Below, piece after piece: positions 45,546 through 56,405 of a stretch of DNA of 64,000 bases. Source of the DNA: Ophioderma brevispina. Lineage: Eukaryota > Echinodermata > Ophiuroidea > Amphilepidida > Ophiodermatidae. The notes beneath the pieces are model-generated. The model made no database searches. It had not been told where the DNA came from and saw only the letters and a program-made list of their open reading frames with translations. Location: NCBI GenBank assembly GCA_023653785.1, contig JAMKCH010084924.1, forward strand, positions 1-64,000. Reading direction: 5' to 3'. Made by a program: the position numbers and the translations under genes. The first letter of the stretch is position 1. Each line of letters begins with the position of its first letter.

Positions 45546-46859
45546 TGCAGAAATACAGACATTTAAAAGCAGGGGACGGCAAAAATAACTTGTTTTTGTG
45601 GAAAAAAAAGATTTTATTGAATGCCTTGCTGAATGTTTCCATTAGAACACTAATGAATCTTCACGGGGTTCTTTGTGCAACACAAACAGGTTCTGTTATC
45701 TGTAGCAAAGGAAAAAAGGATTCTTTGTAGACCTTAACTCTAGGAACCCTTTAATAATATATGTTAATAATCTTCAGAGGTTCTCGGTATAAAACAGAAA
45801 AAAAATGTTTTTATTGGGTCACAAAATTATTTTAGACCGAAGGGTCATCACTGCCTTTTACCGGCTTTTATAGCTGCTTTTTTTTTTTTTAATCGTTCTT
45901 TTTTTTTTCTCTTTTTTTTTTTATCCCAAAAAAATGTTAACACTCGCAAACAAAGGCATTTTGGACAAAAAAAAACTGTACGCATGGGTTTTGTTTGATA
46001 TGCCTTTCAAGCCAATAAAATAAGCTTTTGTTTGTTTGCCATTTATTTCATTTTCAATCCGATGCGTAGACAAAAGATATGCTTCATCAAATATGAGAGT
46101 GCCCCCCCCCCCCAATCAACTTGGTCCGATATTTCTGCCTTTAAGCATTTGGAATGCATAACGCAACGTGGAATTACATTTGACTTCAGAGCAATCTTTT
46201 CTTACCATGTTAAAAGAAAAGAAATAGAATTGCTGGTTTTATTTGTTGAAAGAAGACTTCTAGATTCCTGTCTCTGTGTTTTACCAAGCGCTCAGGATTT
46301 AACAGTTTCTTCTATAACAAGAGAGGATGTTGGCTGAGTTTCTTGCCATTCTTGACCATTGGGGTCTTCTGTTTGGGCCTTCTACGGCATGTCTTTATTT
46401 CAAATCCGTATGCTTGACTAGTCCACGTAGGGTTATTATCAGAGGCTTCTTTTTTGGTCGTTGTTTACTTTGCTTGCGTTGTTTCATGCTGTATACAAAA
46501 TCATAAGTTTCCTTGGGAATTCACTACGAAAGCGTTTCATTGTTTGTTTGGTGTGGTTTGGTATGGTTTAGCATTGTGTAATTTTGAGAGACTTGAAGCT
46601 ATTTGATAAGGTTTTAAGTATGCTAATAAAATGTAGAAAGTTGACTGATTTATTTTTAAAAACCACATATAAAGTACCCCTGGACCATTAAAGGGACAAT
46701 GTTCACACTTTATTGACCATAATGAAGTTTTGTAAAAAGGGATTGTCATGCCTTCAGTGGTCAATAGTCAATAATAACTCCAATTTGAATAATGTTGCAA
46801 AATCATGTTACAAAGTAACCAATAAATCGGACCCCAATCGTTTTGTACTCTCCCTTTTG
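45546..46859. other. Unassigned, with homopolymer runs
   Basis: Poly-T tracts (45881-45922) and a C-run (46101-46114). The plus frame 46032-46337 (101 codons) and the minus frames have no recognisable domains. Confidence 0.4.
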
Positions 46860-47036
46860 ACAAAGCATATCTTTTGTTACAGATAGGATTGAAATGAAAG
46901 GAACGGCAAATAAAAAGTTAAATTTACTCGGCTTTAAGAACTCATTACCAAACATGACCCAGTGCGTACTTAGTTTTAGCAAAATGCTTGTGTTCCGAGT
47001 GTTAACATTTTTTTTTTTTTGGGACAGCCTGTATAA
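46860..47036 (-). mobile_element. One end of a TATACAGGCTGTCCC-type element
   Basis: The minus strand begins TATACAGGCTGTCCCAAAAA, a form very common for the terminal repeats of short mariner-like elements in animals. The matching opposite end was not found within 500 bp, so the element is truncated or its far end is decayed. The 82-codon minus frame here starts inside the terminal repeat. Confidence 0.5.
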
Positions 47037-47429
47037 CCTTTTAAAATACATGTGAACACATTACAAAAATGAATTTCCTAGGCCTATTTAAATTTTGAAG
47101 GTTTCTGCATAGAACTTTTTTTAATGTGATCTTTATTGAACCTCAGCAGTGCTTAAGCCACCGTGCAAAGGACAAAAAAGTTCTATGTTGCACCTTTATT
47201 TCAAGAGTGGATTGGCATTATATCTATATGGTTGTTTAAATTAAAAAGTGGTTTTACAAAAGCCTTGAAACTTACTACCTTTTACAACCAAAAAGTTGAA
47301 ATTAATAAACAGGGTTGAATTCAATTTTACATGTACACTAACCCAATGATTTTTGCCCTAAACCCTATCAAATCTGCCACAACAAGTTTTGCCACTTGAC
47401 ATTATAGTTAAATTTTGTTATTTAAAAAT
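47037..47429. other. Unassigned
   Basis: AT-rich sequence with no recognised feature. Confidence 0.35.
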
Positions 47430-47536
47430 GTTAAAGGTGCATCTTAATTTTTGTTTATAGTTCATAAGATATCCTCAAGAAAATATTTCTGAAATATCAG
47501 TTGATTCTGACGATGCACTTTGTTGTTATGAGCATA
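47430..47536 (+). mobile_element. Partial TTAAAGG-type MITE (left end), interrupted
   Basis: GTTAAAGGTGCATCTTAATTT corresponds to the left end of the element at 11741, and TTGTTGTTATGAG corresponds to its 11848-11858 interior. The match breaks exactly where the TACTGTATAA element begins, and related sequence (CAGTGCCTCATAGGCC) follows it, indicating a nested insertion. The right end was not found. Confidence 0.6.
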
Positions 47537-47739
47537 TACTGTATAAGTGGAAATTTTCGAGTACAGATATTTTTGCGATTTTAACAGTTTTGCCAAATGC
47601 GCGAGAATTTATTTCACGGTATTGACATCAATGCAATACAAATCTATTGGAAAAAGTTATTTTCGCGAGTTTTTATTTTTGCGTTTTTATGTTCACTCGC
47701 GAAAATAAAAACCTCGCGAAAATTTCCAATTATACAGTA
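47537..47739. mobile_element. MITE with TA-CTGTATAA...GGAAATTTTCG ends
   Basis: Left TACTGTATAAGTGGAAATTT and right AAATTTCCAATTATACAGTA are inverted repeats of ~25 bp with TA at both edges, bounding about 203 bp. A further inner pair (TTTTCGCGAGTTTTTATTTT with AAAATAAAAACCTCGCGAAA) strengthens the foldback. CGCG motifs are frequent. TA-flanked and non-coding, it is probably a Tc1/mariner-type MITE. Confidence 0.9.
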
Positions 47740-49084
47740 TTTGATTCACAGTGCCTCATAGGCCACTCGTTATAATAAAGTTTGGAGCCGCGAATGCGGT
47801 TGTAAACAGATTTACCCCATGCAAAAATAATTGTTTTAGTCCATTGTGTTGGTTGCTATGTGCTGTTTACACACGTTGTCATAGCACGATTGTAGTGCAT
47901 ACTTGATTGGTCCGTTGCCCTGGGTTTTTTCTTGCTGGACCAATAGTTACCGCCGTTCCTCCTAGCTTCCGGTCGCTATCCGCGCCATATTGCATTCTAC
48001 TGTCGGTCATCATTCAGTGCGGACACTATTTATTTCTCCCACCCTCCACTCCCAATTTTCTTTTGGTTTTGATGATTTTTTGATTTGCTGTTTTATTTAT
48101 TACCAAAAAAAAGATCCCACTCATCCTTGTACAGTAGCTTCTCTGCTTCATGCTGTCCTTAGTACTATTCTATTATGTATAATATTTTTTTGGGACTTTA
48201 ATAATTGTATACAAAGGTATTTCCAAAATTTTTCATCTGGCAGGATTAGCAGCATGAACACTGTTTGTGGAATGTGTACGTATTCAGGATGAAAACATTG
48301 GTAGTTGCTTATAGATGTTATATGGCAACGTTATTTACTCGGAAGCAGCATTTTAAATTGGTAATAAAAAAAAAATAAAATTGTAATTTTATGGTTTTTT
48401 TGGATATTAATGAAATCTTAAAAATTGAAATTCTGAGTTCATCCAATGTCTAAATCAATGTATATTTCATTTGTGTAAATTTTCCTTTCAGGTCTCTGAC
48501 CTGGGGAAATTCGGAATGCTCTCCTGGATTAAGGCGTGCGACTTAAATTGTTAAAGGGTCAGCCTCAACTAGTTACTTTAATGTCAAATATTTAAGCTTA
48601 TTAATCCACAGGTAGATTCACTGGGTAAACTTGGGGGGGGGGTAGGTTCACTCCAGGTAAAATAGCTCTATTTCATCACTTCATGTTTTATTTAGGCTCC
48701 CACAGATAGGTTCATTGGGGAGGTGTTCTTGGTATCTCACTGGGTCCCCAAGTTTGCTTTAATCTTTTACTCCTTTCTTTAGATTCTCCACTAAGAAAGT
48801 TTGGCTGTAGGGATAATTCATCTAAGTCAGAGAGTTACTATACCAATGCTAATATGGCTGAATCCTTATGCACGCTGATTTGTATTATGAACTGAAAATG
48901 TTATTAATAAATGAATGAAATATTGTGTCCACTGAATAACCGGACAATAAACGCAAAATGGTTGTGCAGCCCTTTTAATTTTTGTCTTGGGGTAATTGCT
49001 GTTTGCAGTCAGAAAATACATTATGAATTTCTGTTAGAGTACATTGGATCTGTTCATAAGATTAGGCACACATAATTTACTTAT
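47740..49084. other. Unassigned, no gene seen
   Basis: Contains a G-run (48631-48641) and a 100-codon plus frame (47990-48292) without recognised motif. Confidence 0.35.
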
Positions 49085-49175
49085 AGGCCATGGTTCAGAT
49101 GATATTCAAACCTCACCCTTTTAGCAAATTTCCAAAGGGGTCGATGAGGCTTTAGGTCACGAAATGCTCCTTTAA
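49085..49175 (+). mobile_element. Partial TTAAAGG-type MITE (right end), target of the TTAA element
   Basis: CATGGTTCAGATGAT...GGTCACGAAATGCTCCTTTAA matches the right part of 11741-12086. Its terminal CCTTTAA is where the next element begins, and TTAAACTC continues beyond it at 49992, so the insertion fell in the MITE end. Confidence 0.7.
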
Positions 49176-49991
49176 CACTTAAGTGACCAAGGGGGTTTCC
49201 TCCCCTTGGTGCCAAGGGGGGGTTCCATGGGACCCCTATCGGAAACCACCTTTCCGAGGGAATTTTTGTACGAAATTTATACCACATGTTGAAGGGTCAT
49301 AAGGACAACCCCCAAAGAGCAATAAAAAATGAAATTTGTTATTTGGGCTGCAAATTAGGGGCACAAAACATTGTTTTCAAAACACACGAAAAATGAGCAA
49401 AAGGACGGAAAATTCCATGAGCTTGCGCTACATCAAAACTTTTGAAAACTTATTATGTTGATATCTATTCTAGAAGACCCAAATTACTTACATTTAACAC
49501 AAAACCAGCAGTTTTAGGGAATCCTGTATTTTTTACGGGTGTTGCAAAATACATGTCATTTTCCCATAGAGTTTGTACAGTACGGTTTGGCAACGTCATG
49601 ATGAAATTGTGTGGTTTTCCATTCCACAAAGCACATAAAGGGTTAATTATTTTTAATGTTACTAATAATTGTTTACCTACAGGTATTTGTGAACTTATAT
49701 CAGCAAAAAAAATTTGCTTTGTTTTATAAAATGTATTTGTAAAAATATTATATTTAAAATAATTCTCAAATGAACTTCCGTTAAGTGCCCAATGGGGGTG
49801 TTCCATGGGACCTCACTAATTCACATCATTACGCTTGGCCGATTTTAATTTTTTTGGTATGAAAAGAAGCGCATTTAAAAGTCTGACAATTACAAAAAAT
49901 TTCGGCGCTCTAAAAAAAAACCAACGCGTAAGCGCCATCTCAAAAACAAATTGGACGGGTCCTAGGAACCCCCCCTTGGTCCACTTAAGTG
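49176..49991. mobile_element. TTAA-flanked TIR element (~816 bp)
   Basis: Left CACTTAAGTGACCAAGGGGG and right CCCCCTTGGTCCACTTAAGTG are inverted repeats. TTAA lies directly outside both ends (49172-49175 and 49992-49995), the target duplication used by piggyBac- and Kolobok-type transposons. A second GGTTCCATGGGACC / TTCCATGGGACCTC pair lies inside. The two opposed frames of 95 and 113 codons in the middle (49442-49729 plus, 49465-49806 minus) show no transposase motif, so it is probably non-autonomous. Confidence 0.9.
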
Positions 49992-49995
49992 TTAA

Positions 49996-50230
49996 ACTCT
50001 TTTTGTGAAATGTGTTGAAAGCAAGTTATAAATCGATTACCTTACCCCCTAGATTTTTAGCTATCAGTAGCACAGGAGGGTGGTCACACTCCCTAAACAA
50101 AAAATTCTATTTACCCCCCCCCCCCCAAAAATGAAGGCACAAAACATCAATATAAATTATGCATACAATATGTCAAAAAATTAAATGTTCCTTGATTCGA
50201 CAAAATTACATATACTGCCACGGAACCGTT
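49996..50230. other. Unassigned, with C-run
   Basis: A run of C residues at about 50116-50127. Otherwise nothing recognised. Confidence 0.4.
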
Positions 50231-50420
50231 GCTAAAGTGTGATTTTGTCCGCAAATAATGGTCCCGGACCATATAATTTTTCTCACAGCGGCATATTCAT
50301 TGAACATGGTGACATTTATTTGTTAATTACCTTTATTACTGGTATTAGTGCTAAAGCGTGATTTTGTCCACAAATAATGGTCCCGGACCATATAATTTTT
50401 TTACTTGTCTCACAGCGGCA
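50231..50420 (+). repeat. Two near-identical direct repeats with a GGTCCCGGACC palindrome
   Basis: Segments 50231-50293 and 50350-50420 differ by two substitutions and one short insertion (TTACTTGT). They share GCTAAAG.GTGATTTTGTCC, the palindrome ATGGTCCCGGACCAT and CTCACAGCGGCA. The 119-bp start-to-start spacing contains unrelated AT-rich sequence. Confidence 0.9.
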
Positions 50421-50487
50421 CTATTAGAATTGGGGACTTTAGTTTATAATACCTTATTATATACCTTAGTATCATAAAGAACTATGC

Positions 50488-50572
50488 CCAGCTCGGTTGC
50501 GTGACATGGATCTATAGGCGCTCGTCTGGATTCCAAAGTTGTGATTTTAAATTCAGACTCCAGGCATTAATT
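50488..50572 (+). mobile_element. tRNA-derived SINE head, copy 1
   Basis: CAGCTCGGTTGCGTG (A-box-like) is followed after ~50 bp by GTTGTGATTTTAAATTCAGA, a decayed B-box region. It aligns with the minus strand of 58681-58755, where the B box is better kept. Only the tRNA-like head is recognisable. Confidence 0.6.
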
Positions 50573-51477
50573 TTAATTTATTCTTATTATTATTTTAGTT
50601 TGAGTGCAGAAATTGCAAATTAAACACTTCAAGAGTCGCATTAATAGGGGAACTAGCGCCCTTGTGAGATAATTCAAATTGTTATGGCACTTGACACCAT
50701 GAAGTGGGGGAAAGATCAAGATCAGCCAATTTTTTTAAGAGTTATCCCAATGTTCAAAAAGTGAAAATTTTTGCACAGTGTGTTGTGCAAAATGTTTGAA
50801 AATAAAGAGAAATGGTTAATGCACAAAACAAGGATTTATAAAATGCTTAACAATGTTAGCTCTGAGGTGTGTGTGGAAACAATGTTTCAAAAGTTGCCCG
50901 ATTAAGTTTGGTTCAGTGATGACAACGAACACCATGACAAAAAGCTGACAGAATTCAACGCACAAGTATCGACAGCTGCCCAGATATAAATTTTTGGAAG
51001 TCAAACATTCAAGGATAGTTTGTATAAAACAAATAACAAAATAGCAGCATAAGAATTGTAAAAAAAAATTGAAAAAAAAAGTGCATTCGCATAAGGTTTT
51101 CAAGCCTTAATGAGATTTGAGGACAAAAATTAAATTACGATGGCCCAAGGTACTAGGATAGTGAATGTACCTTTATGAAGCCCTAAAACCTCAAGCAGCG
51201 GTTGCAAACTCCCTTCACTCTACTCACTATTAAGACTTAATACTATATCTTTGTGTGTACGTGTAAAGATGATTTAAAAAAAATGCATGGTACATTTTCT
51301 GAGAAATTATGATCTCTTAGACATTTACAAAGGTGTTGAACTACCTGAGCCATATTTTGGGGTAGTTACTGCCTCTTGGACATCCAATACCAATAAATTT
51401 GGTTCTGCAGGATAGCTTTGAGCATCTTCTTTTTATTGGTACCAAATTAAGTACAAACATTCCCAATATGACATCAT
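50573..51477. other. Unassigned, no gene seen
   Basis: A 95-codon minus frame (50816-51103), rich in Phe, Leu and Cys, has no recognised motif. An ATTGGTACCAAATTAAGTAC phrase (51436) recurs in similar form at 52478, on either side of the TIR element at 51478-52142. Confidence 0.35.
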
Positions 51478-52142
51478 TGAGCGTGTTTCTACTGGGGACG
51501 TTTTCCGCGTCGGAAGCGGGTCGATCCGTTATCCTGCTCAGTAGAAACAGCCCGACCCGCTATTTTAGCGCGACGCGATACCGCTAAATCAAACCTGCTC
51601 TGAGAAGGTTTTTGCCGTGTTGCATACCGCTATTTCACCAGTAGAAACAGCCGATAGCGGCATTTGCTGTGTTGGGCAGGAAATGATGCCAAGGCCGCGC
51701 TGGTAATGCGACTTCCGCTACGCGTGTTGTTCAAATCATCAGCAGTTAGGCCTATTATTTTCATTTCAGAAGTGAATCAACATCAATAAAATTTATGATG
51801 AACACGTAGTAATTCTTGTAGTTTACTTTACACCTAGACCTGGTAGTAACATCCATTATTGGAAATACAAAATAACTCAACATTGAATGATAAGTAACGT
51901 GGGAATAGGCCTACATGTAAAACACACCTCAAGCAAAAGAAATGCATGGAAGTTTCTGGAACGGGGGATATATTGTGACCCCATCTGATAGCAATAAGTG
52001 CAGTCGAGCATGCCACATACCGGTATGTGCCTTCAATAGAAACAGATGAGATAGCGGACAAAAGGGAAAGAAAAAGCCGTGTCCATAGCGGGTCAGCCCA
52101 AACGCCGTTTTGTGTGCCGTGTCGGCAGTAGAAACACGCTCA
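51478..52142. mobile_element. 665-bp TIR element, TGAGCGTGTTTCTACTG ends
   Basis: Left TGAGCGTGTTTCTACTG and right CAGTAGAAACACGCTCA are perfect 17-bp terminal repeats. CAGTAGAAACAGCC phrases recur inside the left third (51538, 51640). ATT flanks both GAGCG ends, a possible 3-bp target duplication. The GC-rich ends contrast with an AT-rich middle. No transposase ORF. A truncated, diverged copy is at 9092-9445. Confidence 0.92.
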
Positions 52143-52839
52143 TTAAGATGCCATAATGGCTAAGTCAAGACAAGTATGAGAATACTCTATAGCTCTTGAT
52201 ATTTGGTGGATAATGATTTTGGTGATTTTGCTGGCTCACAAACATTACTAAGGTACTTCCCTGACGGTGTATATAAAACTATCATTCCCCATCATTTAGA
52301 GCCAAAAAAAAAAACACATGAATATCTGCTATTCCTATCTTTTTTGATGCAAAACCAAATTTTTGCATAGCCTATTCTACACTGTGTGTAAGGAGATTAC
52401 AGATTTGCTGCCTTGCATATTATATGATTTCATTGGTGTGTTGGTACTCATTTTGATATCACTAGAAAGAGGACAATTGGTACCAAATCAAGTATCTGGG
52501 CCATTCTTGTATTATACTAAGAATGTTGGTACTTGCCACCCCCTATCCATTGCTTCAAGATCACTGTGTACCTCGCTATACTCCGGTTGGTGCTTGTTTT
52601 GCATGAAAAAGGAGTGCAAAATATCAATTGACAATTATATTAAACTCTTGGCACCAGAAAAGGGGCTTCTTTGGTATGGTGCAACAAAAACTAGAAGCCT
52701 CTTCCCCCTTCGATAGATGAGGGTTATTGTCATGTCTGCATGCTGCCAAGAACAGATTTTACATTTAAGGAGTGACCCAAAATCTAACCTGTGACATTAG
52801 GTCATATCCTCTTCAGCAGACCGTGTTGCTAGGCAACTT
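52143..52839. other. Unassigned; 117-codon open frame
   Basis: A plus frame from 52363 to 52716 encodes 117 residues with a hydrophobic stretch near residues 20-34 (LYDFIGVLVLILIS). The DNA includes a GGTACCAAAT phrase repeated at 51438. No domain is recognised, there is no Kozak or splice support, and chance is likely. Confidence 0.2.
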
Positions 52840-53080
52840 AACACTCTGAAATTACCTTCAGTGTCATACTCCTTTTGATAGTCCACCCCAGCCCCCGCCT
52901 CCACATGCGCCTAATCCCATGAACAACCGAATTCCTGGACTTTGCAATAAACAACAGACTGCGGCGTGCCCGCCTATGCACCGGCATTCGTTTTCCATGC
53001 AACGACAGAACGTCTAACCCCTGCCTGCAAGCCATTTTGTTTTTCGGCCGCATTCTAGAAACAACCACAAACACGTATTA
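52840..53080. other. Short GC-rich patch open on both strands
   Basis: This ~240-bp patch is open on the minus strand (53074-52838, 78 codons, very Arg-rich) and, in one frame, over much of the plus strand (HTPFDSPPQPPPPHAPNPMN onward, to a stop near 53010). Composition differs from the neighbours, with CpG-containing words such as GCGGCGTGCCCGCC and TTTTCGGCCGC. It could be a decayed exon or mobile-element fragment; strand and identity are undetermined. Confidence 0.25.
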
Positions 53081-54329
53081 ATCATCGGGTGCCCTTTCCT
53101 GCTTATTTCCTGATGGTGGACAAGATTCAATCATAATAAACCAAAGTGGTTTTTCAATTATTCCTAATGGCGTTATTTTTGGTATTTCCATTCGCATTAC
53201 AACCAGTACCACGGTTATGTGTCAACGTCCAAGGATTCTCCCATGATGCTCCACTCCATTGAAGGGGAAAAAATTAATGACAATTAACAATCACAAAATG
53301 TCATCACACAAATGAGTTGAGAACACAGGAATTCCAAAGCAGTAATTCAGTACCTGTCAATTCTGAAAAACCAATATTACATTGTGTTACACTCAGCTGA
53401 TTATGAGCCTCGGCTTTATTGTGTGCATGCCTTGATGAGCGAGATACGATATTATGTGATATGGTTTTTATTCAGCGGGCGGAGCGGCAGTAGTTGAAAA
53501 TCGATTGTTTCAAAGATGGTACACATAAAAAGCTTTATTTTTATACCCCTGTGTTGCTGTCACACAACGTGTGTTTTTCAGGTTATTCACAAATGGGTAA
53601 CACGGACTATTAAAGTGCATCCGAAACAAAATGCATAGGATGGTCATTTAGGCAATTAGTTAGCATTGCACCGTGACTCTCCTCTGCTTTTCCTCGCAAT
53701 ATGATTGCGAGTGGTCAATTAAGACCTTCAGTGATTTGCTGAATCAGAAAATCGAACAATCATCAAAACTCATAATTTTGCATGTCTGTAAAAAGTACCG
53801 GTATCCTAACATACCTGCGCAAATGATAAGAACAGAAGCACCTAAAATAAGGACAGAATCAGAAAATTTTAATCATTACTGTCCTTACGGACACTACTAC
53901 AAAACACGTAATTGAATGGGGAATAGTATCATGGACCATGCTTTTTTCTTCATTTCTGTCAAATCTACAGGTGGAAAGGTAACTTATGAGAATTATACAG
54001 ATTATCTTCACTTTTGAAGCTATTCCTGCAAATTTCAAATATTTTTTCAAATCACTGATAGTGCTTAAGCAAAAAGGGTGTGTCCCATATTTAGATTAGG
54101 AACAATACCATCCTTTGTTGTTAATCCTTAAAACCATAATGGCTAGGATATCAAATGCCAACCCTAATTTAATAAAAGGCTGTATCTAACATTTACTTTA
54201 CATAGACATTCCATTCCTTGTTGTGGTCGTTAATAGATCACATGGGTATCAAATGCAGCTCTAATTGACAGATGGTTTGTATTAATATTACTGCACACAA
54301 TATACATAATTATATACATACATCTTAAC
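53081..54329. other. Unassigned, no gene seen
   Basis: Short frames only (53673-53915 plus, 53859-54050 minus). No recognised repeat. Confidence 0.35.
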
Positions 54330-55340
54330 ATACAGGTGTCTCGAAAGAAACGTTACCGCCAGAAAACTGCCATTTTAGCTTACTAATCAATCTTATCTTG
54401 TGTAGCTTTATATTATGATAAATTATATACTCTTTGAAACATATGGTGAAAAACAATAAAGGAAAAAAAAAGAAAAACGGTGAAAAAATAACCAAACAAG
54501 AATATTTCCCGAAAAATGATGCAAACATACTTTGTCAACAGCTACCAATAGCAGGAGAAGAACATGTACTATTGTAATTCTTAGGATTTGGGCACACCTA
54601 AGTCCTAATTAATAATTTTGTTCGCATGTAATGCATAAAAAGCACCTAAATCATGCACTTAATTGTCAGAATTAAGTGACCTCTATCCCCTCACCCGTCT
54701 CCCCTCATCAATGCAGATATTGAATTTGTTTTAAAACGCACTTTCAAATAATGGTATTGGGCATATAACTCCTACAATGGAATATTCTACTGAACTCTTG
54801 GGGGTAAAGGACAATCGTTCATCGTGAATGGGTATAAATGTTTTCCGTCAATGTAGGGTTCCCAGTAAGATGGCAATCAAGGAGAAAAGAGAAAAAAATT
54901 GCGAGCATGGCAAAAGCACCAAAGAAGTCCAAGGGAGATAGATATGATCGTCAACGAATAGGACAATCAGCAGCAAATAATGAATACGTGCGAAGAGAAC
55001 TGACAATAAACTCTTAAAACAGCCAGCAATGAACCTTGTAATTTGAGAGTATTATTGACCAGGAGGGTTCTTAAACATTTTATGTAGGGGATATTGGCCA
55101 TTCCAGGTTTCGTTGCTAATGCGTAGCAGGTTGGACCCCCCAAAAAGTACGTTTGCATAATTTTAGGGAAATACTCATTGTTGGTTATTTTTTCACCGTA
55201 TTCTTTCTTGTTTTCCACCATATGTTCACAAAATACAATTTTCATAATATAAGCTAAAACTACGGAATAGAATTGATTAAGTAAGTAAAAATGGCCATTT
55301 TGGAGGGTAACGTTCTTTTTGACACACATCGTACCATCAC
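54330..55340. mobile_element. Inverted repeat pair with AAACGTTACC ends
   Basis: The left arm (54345-54535) matches the reverse complement of the right arm (55145-55320). Paired landmarks are AAAGAAACGTTACC and GGTAACGTTCTTTTT, GGTGAAAAAATAACCAA and TTGGTTATTTTTTCACC, and ATGCAAAC with GTTTGCAT. The left arm is preceded by TACAGGTGTCTCG, which resembles the terminal motif at 47036. It is either one foldback element of about 1 kb or two opposed copies. The 131-codon minus frame (54967-55362) runs from the right arm into the spacer and is not considered a gene. Confidence 0.75.
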
Positions 55341-55624
55341 CATTGCGTATCAGATGGGACATCCCATGAGCATCACATGACAGCCCCTAATTTGTCAAAG
55401 GGTATATCTAATTTTTATTCATCCATTAATATATACATCCTTTGTGATGATTCTTATATATAAACATAGTAGAAACATTTCAGCTTATAACTCATTCAAA
55501 CAGATACTGCAACTTTCATGGCACAATCGTGCATGTCACACTGAATCTTGCCAATGATGCGCCACAAGATTCATTCATGTTCACCTACACATACAATATA
55601 CTCACCAAAACAAACAAAATTCAC
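55341..55624. other. Unassigned
   Basis: AT-rich sequence with nothing recognised. Confidence 0.35.
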
Positions 55625-55870
55625 AAAGAATCACAACGCTATAAGAGTGAATTGGCTAGTCACCGCTTTCCCCACAGCTGCTCTAAAAGAGGGACTAGTT
55701 CACTCTAAAAAGGCGTGATCACTTCACTCTTTCTTAGAGTTCTTGTTTTTCACTCTTTATTTAGAGTGGGTCTCACTCTAAAACATGCGTCACTCAGCCT
55801 GGCTTTTTTTGGAAGTTGAGATTTCATCTTTTGAGTGGTTTTTCACTTCTTTCTGTTTTAAGAGAGGATA
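55625..55870. repeat. AGAGTGA/TCACTCT-rich repeat
   Basis: More than eight AGAGTGA or TCACTCT words in about 250 bp, including the inverted pair GAGTGAATTGGCTAGTC and GACTAGTTCACTC (55644-55706). Similar in word content to the MITE at 29548-29883 and probably a rearranged relative. Ends not resolved. Confidence 0.65.
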
Positions 55871-56034
55871 TCATGGATATCACATACATGCCTTTATACC
55901 ACAGTTCAAAACACATACATGGAAATTTTCAGGAAATTGTTGTTACTGTTCATCTTAATATTTAAAGTTATAGAAAGGGTACAAGATTAATCTAGCTCAC
56001 AATAAAACATGGTTGGTGTGTGAGTACAAAAGTT

Positions 56035-56405
56035 AAAGTCTGACTCAGAAGATTCAAACTATTATTTTTTGTTGTCATAATGAAAAATATTCAACTAGAA
56101 ATAAGATTTGTAACCTAAAATGACAAATTCCAATTGAAATGAATTGAATTGTTCGTTTTGATGCAGTAAACATTTATGTGTAGATTACGTCCCTAGGATA
56201 CTGTGTATAACAAAAATTCAAGATCCGGAAGTTTTATAACAAAGTTGTGATTTTCTATATGACGGAATTCGATATTTAAGCTTAGCAATTTCACACAGTG
56301 ATTAGTATATGGCAAGCATTGGTACATGCAAAAAACACAATTTTTTTGGAAAATTGAGAGCTCGCCCTCCTCAGGAAAATCTATGAGTCGGCCTTTTTAA
56401 AAAAT
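56035..56405 (+). repeat. Dispersed repeat family B, copy 3
   Basis: Landmarks as in the other copies: CTAGAAATAAGATTTGTAAC, TTCGTTTTGATGCAGTAAAC, AAGATCCGGAAGTTTTATA, TGTGATTTTCTATATGACGG, TTTCACACAGTGATTAGTAT, and the end GAAAATCTATGAGTCGGCC. Closest to copy 1. Confidence 0.8.

Noticed and set aside
49442..49806. Opposed 95- and 113-codon frames inside the TTAA element as a transposase
   Set aside because: Both strands are open over the same bases and neither translation shows a catalytic-domain motif; far too short for a piggyBac-type transposase.
54967..55362. 131-codon minus-strand frame as a gene
   Set aside because: It begins close to the right arm of an inverted repeat, runs through it into the spacer, and has no recognised domain or supporting splice or start context.
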